Shown piece by piece: positions 18,539 to 25,542 of a stretch of 64,000 nt of DNA; position 1 is the stretch's first letter, and each line of letters starts with the position of its first letter. Below the pieces are notes generated by a model. The model was not told where the DNA came from. It searched no databases and saw only the letters and a program-made list of their open reading frames with translations. Both the position numbers and the translations under genes were made by a program. This DNA is from an uncultured beta proteobacterium (GTDB taxonomy: Bacteria > Pseudomonadota > Gammaproteobacteria > Burkholderiales > Burkholderiaceae_C), in the NCBI GenBank assembly GCA_903960915.1, contig CAJCCO010000120.1:62001-126000 (forward strand), given 5' to 3'.

Positions 18539-18636
18539 AGTCCACCAGTCCACCCCCCATAGGGGGGGTGGACACTTTGGACTTTTGGGCCGATATCAAA
18601 TAAATCAAAAAGAACCGTTGTTTGGACACTTTGGAC
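18539..18636. other. Candidate replication origin or regulatory repeat region
   Basis: Non-coding DNA just after the helicase. A near-perfect inverted repeat GTCCACCCCCC/GGGGGGTGGAC occupies 18548-18558 and 18563-18573. It overlaps the first of two direct repeats TGGACACTTTGGAC (18569-18582 and 18623-18636), with an AT-rich stretch between them (18591-18612). The TGTCCA core (reverse strand) also occurs in the paired repeats at the island ends. The arrangement suits a small origin or a regulator-binding cluster. A Rho-independent terminator is less likely because no T-run follows the stem. Confidence 0.45.
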
Positions 18637-18721
18637 ACCCGTCATCATGGTTTACTGGTGGCGGACCTTGGGTCTCAAGAACAATGAATTAGCGGCCATC
18701 GACAGGGCCCCCAGCCGAGTG

Positions 18722-19126
18722 TTAATTAGTGTCCAGCAGTACCCGACATACGTCATCAATGGTGCGAAGCTGCGTGTACCCATTGGGCTTCCGGCCCTGT
18801 ATTCGCTTCGCCGTTGTCATTCCAAGAACATGCATTGCATCCTCAAGCTGGGCTAATCGTAGGGACGCCCGTGACTGTTCTTGCCTGACTACTTTGGTGG
18901 CCTGCCCATGAACCATGTGTGCCAACGAAATCCGCAGCCTACCTTCAGCCGTTTTTGGTCCTGTTGACCGCCCCCCGTGGAACTGGCACTTCTGCGTCTT
19001 ACTTATTTTGAGCGCAGGTCGACCGCATTGCTGCTTGGTACGGGTAGATTGGGCGGTGCAGCGTAGGCACTTTATGCGGCCACCTGCAGTGGTGATTTGA
19101 GACTCGATTTCGTGGAGGTTGTGCAT
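18722..19126 (-). CDS. HGGxSTG domain-containing protein
   Basis: 134 residues. The motif KCQFHGGRSTGPKTAEGRLRIS is the hallmark of the HGGxSTG group found in phages, plasmids and islands. It is preceded by a cysteine set (CLRCTAQS, QQCGRPA, CQFH) that may bind zinc: C-x2-C, then C and C-x2-H. Function unknown. Divergent or convergent relations to neighbours suggest a single-gene unit read opposite to the replication genes. Confidence 0.8.
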   Translation of the reverse strand: MHNLHEIESQITTAGGRIKCLRCTAQSTRTKQQCGRPALKISKTQKCQFHGGRSTGPKTAEGRLRISLAHMVHGQATKVVRQEQSRASLRLAQLEDAMHVLGMTTAKRIQGRKPNGYTQLRTIDDVCRVLLDTN

Positions 19127-19228
19127 GCCCCAATTATTTCACAATATGAAATAGGCGCAATCTTCCCAAGGCGGCGCACGACCTGCAGACTACCTTGCAA
19201 GGGTGAGCTCAAATTCCAGCAGTCTCCA

Positions 19229-19417
19229 TCAACTCCGACGGTTAACCTGCAAAGCCTCAGCTATTTTGACCAAGTTCATGATGGTCAAGTTGTGCTCGCC
19301 CCTCTCAATGCCGCCAACGTACGAGCGGTCCATGTCGGCATCAACAGCCAACGCTTCCTGAGAGAGGCCCATCTCCGCACGAGTGCTACGAACCGCCGAA
19401 CCAAGTGCAAGAAGCAT
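19229..19417 (-). CDS. XRE-family helix-turn-helix regulator (short)
   Basis: 62 residues, almost entirely one Cro/C1-type HTH: LGSAVRSTRAEMGLSQEALAVDADMDRSYVGGIERGEHNLTIMNLVKIAEAL, with the recognition helix in the RSYVGGIERG part. It lies about 100 bp upstream of the HGGxSTG gene on the same strand. It probably represses island promoters. The reading frame stays open upstream without a good start codon, so the N-terminus could be longer by a rare start. Confidence 0.82.
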   Translation of the reverse strand: MLLALGSAVRSTRAEMGLSQEALAVDADMDRSYVGGIERGEHNLTIMNLVKIAEALQVNRRS

Positions 19418-19600
19418 GGGGTCGCCAGCGAAAGTGGGGGATGGTTTTGCAATGCCCGTGACCGTCTTTGGTTGACTTATTAAATTTAATGCGATATCAT
19501 AATTATTTGTTTATCTTTAATAAATTGCAATATTGAAACTAAATTCTCAAAAAATTGAGCAAACTTGAATATATTACCCAACACTAAATTTATTAAAAAT

Positions 19601-20689
19601 ATGCGGTCAATAATATTTATCTTTATCTCACTATTTATTTTTAATGCATTTGGGCAAACAAAAGATCAAATTAGAGGCGAAATAGAATCCGGTAATTTTG
19701 ACGTCGCTAGAAAATTAGCGCAACAACTAATCAAAAAAAATGATCCTATTGGGTACTTCACTATCGGTTGGTTGGAAGAACGAAAAAAAACTAATGAAGG
19801 TTTTATTAAAGCTTTCCAGGCATACCAAAAAGCCGCTAATTTAGGTGACTTGTACTCAATTTTTCTTGTCGCCAAAATGTATCAGGAAGGCATTGGTACA
19901 ATCAAAAATATTGACTCAGCTATAATTTGGTACGACAAAGCAGTAGAAAAAAATGATATCGAATCAACATTCGAACTTGCAAATATTTATCGCAAACTTG
20001 ATGGACTCCCTGGAGGATTACAAAAATCATACGATTTATATTTAAAAATTGCACAAAATAAATCAATTGAAAATACTGAAATATCCGTTTTATCTTATTT
20101 TTTCCTTGGGTTGATGACGCGAGAATCTACGGTAGTCAGCGAGAAAAATAACTCTGAAAACTTATTTAATTTTGTTTTAAAATCAACTTTAAAAACAGCA
20201 AGGGTAGAATGGGCGAAATCAGAAATTAAATCTTATGTTGCATCAGGTCAATCACGCGCTGGATTAGGAGATGGCAGTTCAGATGATATTTTATGCGCAA
20301 GTTATGGATTTGATTTCGGCACAGTCAATTACGCAGATTGCCGTTTAAAGATTCAGTCAATAAGACAACAAAACATACAAGCGGATCGCATTTATAATGA
20401 ACAATTGCATCAATATCAATTAGAACAAAAAAGATATCAAGAGCAAGTTGCGCGATATGAAAAAGAGCGTGAGAGACAAAAGGGTCTCGCTCAAATGCAA
20501 TTTGGTCTTGCGTTGCTCGGGGGCACATCACCGAATGCCTCAGAGAATTTTTCGAATGCGGGCAGAGCTATGCTAGGAATGCCACCGCTTGCACCCAGTC
20601 AACCTGCAATACAAAATTTTTCGATTACTAACTCACACGGTAAAATGACAAATTGCACGATTATTACAAATAATATTAATTGCTTTTAA
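19601..20689 (+). CDS. Secreted Sel1-like repeat protein, AT-rich
   Basis: 362 residues. The chosen ATG begins a clear signal peptide (MRSIIFIFISLFIFNAFG). Sel1/TPR-like repeats follow at roughly residues 45-160 (AFQAYQKAANLGDLYSIFLVAKMYQEG; AIIWYDKAVEKNDIESTFELANIYRK). The middle holds CASYGFDFGTVNYADCRL, then a glutamine-rich coiled coil (NEQLHQYQLEQKRYQEQVARYEKER). The C-terminus ends in a Cys-x(n)-Cys strand (NCTIITNNINC). These last motifs recur in exported proteins of unknown role. Codon use is strikingly AT-rich compared with the host genes, a sign of recent transfer or cargo status. Confidence 0.82.
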   Translation: MRSIIFIFISLFIFNAFGQTKDQIRGEIESGNFDVARKLAQQLIKKNDPIGYFTIGWLEERKKTNEGFIKAFQAYQKAANLGDLYSIFLVAKMYQEGIGTIKNIDSAIIWYDKAVEKNDIESTFELANIYRKLDGLPGGLQKSYDLYLKIAQNKSIENTEISVLSYFFLGLMTRESTVVSEKNNSENLFNFVLKSTLKTARVEWAKSEIKSYVASGQSRAGLGDGSSDDILCASYGFDFGTVNYADCRLKIQSIRQQNIQADRIYNEQLHQYQLEQKRYQEQVARYEKERERQKGLAQMQFGLALLGGTSPNASENFSNAGRAMLGMPPLAPSQPAIQNFSITNSHGKMTNCTIITNNINCF

Positions 20690-21007
20690 TAATTATTAAA
20701 TTCATGAGTCGAGGGTAAGGGAATTAACCAGGCCCTAAGTAATTAAAAATTAATGTTTCAAAAAATATTACACTGAAATTTACAGAGCCGCCGTGCAACC
20801 TAAGTCGGAGTTTCACGCCGTTTTTTAGGCGGAGCTGCTTTTTACATGGCCAAGCCTCATGTTTTTAGCTTGTAATTTTCGATCAGAAAATCTCGTTGGC
20901 AATACCAGTTTTCTTTTGCCGACGACGCGGTTTTTACTCGACACAGGCATTCAAGCTCCAGTTCGTTACCGGAATTAAGTCTCGCAACTCAACTACCGAA
21001 AGTCAAC
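20690..21007. other. Intergenic, no gene seen
   Basis: AT-rich start followed by mixed composition. Small inverted repeats are present, for example ATTTTC/GAAAAT around 20875-20891. A GCCGCC...GGCGG pairing around 20786-20837 could form a larger hairpin. No open frame with a plausible start and no recognisable RNA. Confidence 0.5.
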
Positions 21008-21418
21008 ATGGGAACTGGATTAACTTCTAAATGCGCCTGCGGTTACGAGGCCGAATCCAGCGTTGGCAGTTCAAGGCGAATGCACGGCAAGGAGTTCTTC
21101 TTTCCACATCATTGCAAGACCTGCTCAAAGGTGGTCTCTGTTGATTTACTGGCTAAGCCAGTCTGCTGCAGTCATTGCGGCAGCCAAGAGGTGACGTCCT
21201 ATGCTGCGGCCACAAAGCTGCTTGATAGCAAAGAAACCCTAAGCCACCTTGACCCCAAGCTACTTAACCGCCTTGGGCACCACGTCGCTGCGCAGGTGGT
21301 GGATAGTGCCTTTTGCTACCGACTGGAAAAAACGTTTGTACTGACCAACATCGCCAACGACTGTCCCCGCTGCCATGAGCCAACGTTGAAGTTTGCAGCC
21401 TCAGTATTTTATGACTAG
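21008..21418 (+). CDS. Zinc-ribbon-like small protein, unknown
   Basis: 136 residues with five cysteine clusters: KCACGYE at the N-terminus, HCKTCSK, VCCSHCGSQE, FCYR, and CPRCHEPTL near the end. The C-x2-C pairs suggest one or two zinc ribbons. No catalytic domain or signal is evident and I do not recognise the family. GC content and codon use are closer to the flanking host than to the AT-rich Sel1 gene. It stands alone, with several hundred non-coding bases on each side. Confidence 0.65.
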   Translation: MGTGLTSKCACGYEAESSVGSSRRMHGKEFFFPHHCKTCSKVVSVDLLAKPVCCSHCGSQEVTSYAAATKLLDSKETLSHLDPKLLNRLGHHVAAQVVDSAFCYRLEKTFVLTNIANDCPRCHEPTLKFAASVFYD

Positions 21419-21961
21419 CTGGCGCTGAGGCATCGACATGCCAAGATGCCGAAATAGGATCACGAGGGTATTTTCCAGTTTGAGCAAAAAAACCTACTAA
21501 TTGTCGTAACCGCTAGATTTCGGCGCGAAGATGACAGTTTGATAGCCACTAGTTCTTGCTATCATTTATTCTTCGATAAAGCCGAACTGAAAGGACATAA
21601 ATATATTAATATTATTCTGAGATAAAGGAGTTTATCCGGATAAAATCATGAATTCATAAAAAGTAGCCGTGTTTAAGCATCGGCGTGTTGCCTTAAAGCG
21701 TGGCTTGGTGTCGACATAGGATTTAATATCGGTATCGCCGAGTAATCGACTAACGTTTTTTTAATGCGCCTGATTAACATCATTTTGGCATTGCCCTCCA
21801 CAGCATCCAACCCAGATCCAAATTTTCAACACCTACATCAACGACTTCTGCAAAGTGACAGGAGAAACTGATTATTTTCTGAAGTTTTAATTAAAAATAA
21901 TGATATGGTCCGTTGTTAAAATAAATTACTTTGATTGAAAGTTTTCGAAAAGAGGTTCGCT
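21419..21961. other. Non-coding AT-rich stretch
   Basis: About 540 bases with no credible gene on either strand. A GATAGC/GCTATC inverted repeat flanks CACTAGTTCTT around 21541-21563. GGAGTTTATC precedes an ATG that opens only a two-codon frame after the start codon. The promoter of the downstream repeat protein probably lies at its right end, which is very AT-rich (about 21870-21935). Confidence 0.5.
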
Positions 21962-23422
21962 ATGGCCGCCCGAGCCACATGGACAGAAGAAACAATTCGC
22001 GTCGAAGCTGCAAAGTACAAGACAAAAAACGAATTTAGACTCGGATCCGGCGCTGCATATATCGCAATGATTAAGCGGTTTCCAGGACTTTCGGTTGGAA
22101 TTTTTGGGGAGCATCGTGCGGTCACGATCAAATGGACGGAGAAGGCACTTCGCGATTTAGCCAAGGATTACGAAACCGCTGGAGGTCTCAAGAAGGCGAA
22201 TCCATCTGCATACACCACATTAAAACGCAAATTTCCCGGCTTGATTGATCACCTATTTACCACACCGCCAGAAAAACGACCAATCACAGATACCCAGCGG
22301 GTCGCGATAGCCCGACGAGTTATTGATCCGACCAAGCGAAAATGGAATGAGCTTGCCCTACGTGCCGAGGCTGCAAAGTACGAGACAAAGGTCGATTTCG
22401 CTAGGGGAATTTTCACAGCTTATTCGGCAATGCTAAGGCACCACCCCGGCCTGATCGATGAGCTTTACGAAAACCAAGGACCCGCAAATAAATTCTGGAC
22501 AGAGGAATTGCTAAATGTTGAGGCATCCCGCTTCCTTACTAAAGCTGAATTCCAGAAAAAGAGCCCGAGTGCTTACAACACGGTCTTGAAGCGCTTCCCG
22601 CAACTGATTGATGGGTTGTTTGAAAATCAACTGGAATACTGGGACGAAGAAAAATTGCGTTCAGAAGCAGCCAAGTATTCAACCAAAGCTGAATTTAAAG
22701 TGGGTTGCAGTAGTGCCTACACTACGATGCTTCGGCGATACCCTGATCTCATTGCTCAACTTTTTGAAAACCAACTGGAACACTGGGACGAAGAAAAACT
22801 GCGTGAATTGGCAACCAAGTACGCATCAAAGGTGGACTTCAAGTCTGCCAACCCCTCCGCATATCATGCCATCAGAACTAGATTTTCGTATCTCCTTGAA
22901 GAGTTGTTCGTCAATCAGCTTGAAAGCTGGACTGAAAAAAAACTGCGAGATGAAGTTGCCAAGTACAAAACGAAGGCCGACTTGCGTCGAGGCAATAGCG
23001 CAGCGTATGCACGCTTGCTTACTAGATTCTCTGATCGCATCGACGAATTCTGCTCGCACATGGAGGCTGGTTTTCGTGCATCGGACAACGATGCAGTCTA
23101 TGTTTGGAAAGCGGGACAAACAACTTACAACGCAAAGCCCGTATATAAGATCGGTGTATCAAGCATGCGTACTGGCAATCAGCGCATCTATGAAGTTGCA
23201 TCTGATGGTGGGTTTGACGCTGAAATCGTAATAGTTCGAAACGTCAATAATGCGACCAAAATCGAGGCGGCACTACATTCGATTGGCGACAATCCTGGTT
23301 TCATAGGCTTTAACGGTTGCACTGAGTTTAGGGCGCTAAGCGACGACGAGCTTAATACGGTTGTGACACTTATTGAAGCTGCGGCGAGACAATTCAATGA
23401 TCAAGATGAGCCCCGTGAATAA
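21962..23422 (+). CDS. Protein with seven tandem 48-residue repeats and a C-terminal GIY-YIG/T5orf172-like domain
   Basis: 486 residues. AGAGG sits 7 bases before the ATG. Seven repeats start at Trp7, 58, 128, 179, 227, 275 and 323, each reading roughly W-T/D-E-E-x-L-R-x-E-A-x-K-Y-x-T-K-x-E/D-F, a polar GxxSAY, then x-R-F-P-x-L-I-D-x-L-F. The last ends in CSHM (to residue 367). Repeats 4-7 have exactly 48-residue spacing. A GIY-YIG-like domain follows: VYVWKAG at 379-385 and VYKIGVSS at 394-401, then R. Single copies of this repeat next to GIY-YIG nucleases are thought to bind DNA. A multi-repeat DNA-targeting nuclease is inferred; catalytic completeness is uncertain. Confidence 0.78.
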   Translation: MAARATWTEETIRVEAAKYKTKNEFRLGSGAAYIAMIKRFPGLSVGIFGEHRAVTIKWTEKALRDLAKDYETAGGLKKANPSAYTTLKRKFPGLIDHLFTTPPEKRPITDTQRVAIARRVIDPTKRKWNELALRAEAAKYETKVDFARGIFTAYSAMLRHHPGLIDELYENQGPANKFWTEELLNVEASRFLTKAEFQKKSPSAYNTVLKRFPQLIDGLFENQLEYWDEEKLRSEAAKYSTKAEFKVGCSSAYTTMLRRYPDLIAQLFENQLEHWDEEKLRELATKYASKVDFKSANPSAYHAIRTRFSYLLEELFVNQLESWTEKKLRDEVAKYKTKADLRRGNSAAYARLLTRFSDRIDEFCSHMEAGFRASDNDAVYVWKAGQTTYNAKPVYKIGVSSMRTGNQRIYEVASDGGFDAEIVIVRNVNNATKIEAALHSIGDNPGFIGFNGCTEFRALSDDELNTVVTLIEAAARQFNDQDEPRE

Positions 23423-23860
23423 CCTTCGGTGTGTTGGTTGATGAAGTGATTATGAAATACTGAATCCATCACGATATGTATATTTCAGAGATGTACTCAA
23501 CGGATAGAGGGTTACCAAAGTGTGCTGGCGACCTAGACAATTTAAGCCAGCCTGAGGATGCCACGCCGCGCCGTGCCCGCATACTGCCCAATGTCCAACG
23601 TTAGACAAAGATCCTCTAGTTTTGTATTTATTTGTGCCGAACAGTGAATACGCCCAATTGGTGTTGACCCGGCGAATACTGGGGGTACGGTGGGGGTCTG
23701 CCGAAGAGAGAACCTGGCTCCGCAATCCAGTATGCGGGTCGAATGCTGCATGCCAATGGTGAACGCCGAATACACTACATCTGGGCAAGAACGGTTCTTG
23801 TCCACTTTTTGTCCAACTAAACCATCAGGAAGTTGAGATAAAGCGCACCTCTAGTGTGGC
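23423..23860. other. Island right-end non-coding region
   Basis: No convincing gene. Open frames of 87-112 codons on the - strand have no recognisable domain, and their predicted sequence looks random. The right part holds the paired TGTCC repeats (23798-23818) and leads into the att-like core at 23861. Confidence 0.5.
23798..23818 (+). repeat. Paired TTGTCCA repeats, island right end
   Basis: TTGTCCACT (23798-23806) and TTGTCCAACT (23809-23818) are spaced 11 bp. TTGTCCAACT is identical to the left-end copy at 14299. The pair lies 43 bp before the att-like core and keeps the same orientation as the left pair. Possible recombinase arm site. Confidence 0.5.
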
Positions 23861-23877
23861 TAAGTTGTTGATTTATA
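23861..23877 (+). repeat. att-like core, island right boundary
   Basis: TAAGTTGTTGATTTATA matches TAAGTCGTTGATTTATA at 24006 with one change and the left core at 14188 with two. It sits 8 bp before the second copy of the moaC 3' end, as expected for the junction of two adjacent integrated elements. Confidence 0.65.
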
Positions 23878-23885
23878 TGGGCTCC

Positions 23886-24008
23886 CAAGTGGCCCTGCTC
23901 ACCGTCTACGACATGTGCAAAGCCGTCGACCGCGGAATGACCATCAATGACTGCAAGCTGCTGGAGAAGCACGGGGGCAAGAGCGGGAGTTTTGTGGCGG
24001 GGCAGTAA
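23886..24008 (+). pseudogene. moaC: Displaced 3' end of moaC
   Basis: Forty codons plus stop, translating from [12 protein letters not shown] to [12 protein letters not shown], match the C-terminus of the intact moaC with five base changes before the last three codons. There is no start or upstream moaC sequence, so it is not expressed as an enzyme. It marks the former moaC end pushed aside when the island entered, or the copy brought by the older downstream element. Confidence 0.9.
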
Positions 24009-24027
24009 GTCGTTGATTTATAACGAC
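24006..24027 (+). repeat. att-like core of the older element
   Basis: TAAGTCGTTGATTTATAACGAC overlaps the stop codon of the displaced moaC end, just as TAAGTGGTTGATTAATAACGAC overlaps the stop of the intact gene at 14188. Nineteen or twenty of 22 bases agree. Confidence 0.7.
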
Positions 24028-24115
24028 TTCTTTGCAGTCCGCCCAGCTTTGACAGCCTCATAAGCTTTTTTGGCTAGGTCAAGTGCTGTCGCTTTTGGTG
24101 AGCTCTTCGAAGGAT

Positions 24116-24134
24116 TTGTCCCATTTCTGTCCCA
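24116..24134 (+). repeat. Paired TGTCCCA repeats before the second integrase
   Basis: TTGTCCCA (24116-24123) and TGTCCCA (24128-24134) have an 11-bp spacing and lie 110 bp from the att core, mirroring the pair at 14299-14319. The reading frame relative to the integrase differs between the two copies, so conservation at DNA level is more likely than shared coding. Confidence 0.45.
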
Positions 24135-24146
24135 CCAAGGATGGAT

Positions 24147-24637
24147 ATGGCATCGTTTCGCAATCGCAGTAATCAATGGCAAGCAAGGGTTCGTCGCACA
24201 GGCTATCCAGACGAAACAAGGAGCTTTACATCTCGGCAAGACGCTGAAAAGTGGGCTCGGTCCGTTGAATCGGACATTGACAAGGGTCAGTTCGTTAACG
24301 TCAGTGAGGCTAAGCGCAAGACCTTGGGCGATCTGATCAGTCGCTACTTAGTCGAAGTTAACCCGCTGATGAAAGGGGCATCGGAAGACACTATTCGACT
24401 CAAAGCCATCATGCGCAGGCCATTTGCCAAGGTCATGGGTGCTTACGAACCAGATCGGTGGCTCAGGATCTTCACTGACCATGAGGTTTATGGGGGGAAG
24501 AGTCAACGCAGCGCTACGCTCACCTGAATCAAGACACGTTGATAGACGCCGCCAATGTGGTGCCATTCACGATGGACTTGCCGATGTTGAGTCTAGCCAG
24601 CGCTGGGGGCATGTCGCTATCAAATAGTCTTCGGTAA
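24147..24637 (+). pseudogene. Decayed second tyrosine integrase (central part deleted)
   Basis: The N-terminal 100 codons (MASFRNRSNQWQARVRRTGYPDE...) align with the intact integrase at 14332: same DAEKWARSVES, LGDLI, and MKGASEDTIRLKAIMRRPFAK. Homology then stops and the frame closes at 24527. In another frame, 24509-24637 reads QRYAHLNQDTLIDAANVV and on to SLR, a typical C-terminal end of this integrase class with the catalytic Tyr in QRYAHL. The Arg/His catalytic core is therefore missing: an internal deletion joined both ends out of frame. AAGGA lies just upstream of the start. Confidence 0.88.
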
Positions 24638-24638
24638 C

Positions 24639-24655
24639 ATACGCTTTTAGCGTAT
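24639..24655. promoter_or_regulatory. Palindromic operator before the RelE/NadS-type operon
   Basis: ATACGCT-TTT-AGCGTAT is a perfect 7-bp inverted repeat ending 9 bp before the toxin ATG. HTH antitoxins of this class repress their own operon, and this is the only strong palindrome there, so it is the likely operator. No promoter hexamers were assigned. Confidence 0.6.
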
Positions 24656-24664
24656 ATTTCACAT

Positions 24665-24982
24665 ATGAAATTCGAGTTCGTCGAGTCACCGCTATTTTCA
24701 TCTTATCTGTCGGACTACCTTTCAGATGATGAGTATTCTGAGCTGCAAGGCTACTTATGTGAACACCCTGACGCGGGCGACATGGTTAAAGGCTCTGGCG
24801 GCGTTCGTAAATTACGCTGGAGCCGCTCAGGCACCGGCAAATCAGGCGGCGTTCGTGTTTGCTATTACGTACGAACGCAGGCCGGACAGGTGTTGATGTT
24901 GGTCATCTATGCCAAGAGTGCGAAGGATTCAATTCCCGGTCACGTTCTCAAGTTAATTAAGGAGGTAATGGAAGATGCCTAA
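24665..24982 (+). CDS. RelE/HigB-like toxin
   Basis: 105 residues. It matches the RelE/ParE-type toxin group paired with NadS-like HTH antitoxins: LSDDEYSELQGYLCEHPDAGDMVKGSGGVRKLRWSRSGTGKSGGVRVCYYVR, then MLVIYAKSAKDSIPG. Basic residues in the KLRWS and GGVRVCYY strands are those used for mRNA binding on the ribosome in relatives. The toxin gene comes first and overlaps the antitoxin by 8 bp, the usual order for this group. Expected activity is ribosome-dependent mRNA cleavage. Confidence 0.9.
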   Translation: MKFEFVESPLFSSYLSDYLSDDEYSELQGYLCEHPDAGDMVKGSGGVRKLRWSRSGTGKSGGVRVCYYVRTQAGQVLMLVIYAKSAKDSIPGHVLKLIKEVMEDA

Positions 24983-25394
24983 GATTACAGAAAAAGCGTT
25001 GCAGGCGCGTGACGCCAAGCGCGATATTGGCGCGGAACTGCTTCAATCTGTGCGCGACTTGAAGGCGGGTCGCTGGGGACGCAAGACAACCATTGAGACG
25101 ATGCCCGGTGGCTCCGTTCGTCGGCGCGTTGAGTTGCCCAATGGCACTGTCGCAAAAGACGAGATGCTCACCGGCGCGCGTTGGGCGCTGGTGTCCGCGC
25201 GTTCGCATTCGGGTCTCTCGCAGGCAGACTTTGCAAAAGCGCTGGGCGTGTCTAAACGCACAATAGAAAATTGGGAGCAAGGCAAAGCTGAGCCGACCGG
25301 CCCCGCCAAGGTGCTGCTCAACTTAGTCGCCAACTACCCAGATACAGTCCAACGGTTAGCCAAGATGCGGCCGCAAGACAAAGCCGCTGCTTGA
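24975..25394 (+). CDS. HTH antitoxin (NadS-like, XRE)
   Basis: 139 residues. The C-terminal half carries an XRE helix-turn-helix (ARWALVSARSHSGLSQADFAKALGVSKRTIENWEQGKAEPTGPAKVLLNLVA). The N-terminal half (RDIGAELLQSVRDLKAGRWGR) is the toxin-facing part. GGAGG precedes the ATG by 9 bases. It should neutralise the upstream RelE-like toxin and repress the operon through the 24639 palindrome. Confidence 0.92.
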   Translation: MPKITEKALQARDAKRDIGAELLQSVRDLKAGRWGRKTTIETMPGGSVRRRVELPNGTVAKDEMLTGARWALVSARSHSGLSQADFAKALGVSKRTIENWEQGKAEPTGPAKVLLNLVANYPDTVQRLAKMRPQDKAAA

Positions 25395-25542
25395 TCGGCT
25401 AAAGACACCATTCATCCGTAGGCCTTTCCTTCGTGGATAAGGTCCGGAAAAATTCACGGTAATCCCCCCAATTTCCACTGAAACTAAAAGTGGAACGTTT
25501 AGGCAGCCATGCTTCTCTAGCAACATGAAGTCGTTGATGCGG

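Larger units (their letters stand above)
14188..23877. mobile_element. Integrative genomic island in the 3' end of moaC
   Basis: The segment is bounded by att-like repeats (14188-14209 and 23861-23877), and a second copy of the moaC 3' end lies immediately outside at 23886. It carries its integrase next to the left end, then two unknown genes, a primase, a helicase, an HGGxSTG protein, an XRE regulator, an AT-rich Sel1-repeat protein, a zinc-ribbon protein and a repeat/GIY-YIG protein. Base composition changes sharply, being visibly AT-rich between about 19480 and 21960. No capsid, portal, terminase, conjugation or transposase genes are present. It resembles satellite-like integrative elements that carry their own replication module. 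Confidence 0.85.
23886..25542. mobile_element. Remnant of an older element at the same moaC site
   Basis: It begins with a moaC 3' copy and an att core, followed at the same distance as in the intact island by a homologous but internally deleted integrase, then a RelE/NadS toxin-antitoxin pair. The right limit is uncertain. AAGTCGTTGATG at 25528-25539 resembles the att core and lies just before the stop of the beta-lactamase-like gene, so it is used here as a tentative boundary. Confidence 0.45.

Noticed and set aside
18548..18573. Rho-independent terminator after the helicase
   Set aside because: The stem is strong but no T-run follows on either strand; repeats nearby favour another role.
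23450..23788. 112-codon - strand frame at the island right end
   Set aside because: No domain, no ribosome site, composition typical of non-coding DNA.
24018..24239. 73-codon - strand frame ending in a Lys-rich helix
   Set aside because: The C-terminal part looks protein-like, but the other half is antisense to the integrase N-terminus and no start signal is seen; could be a remnant.
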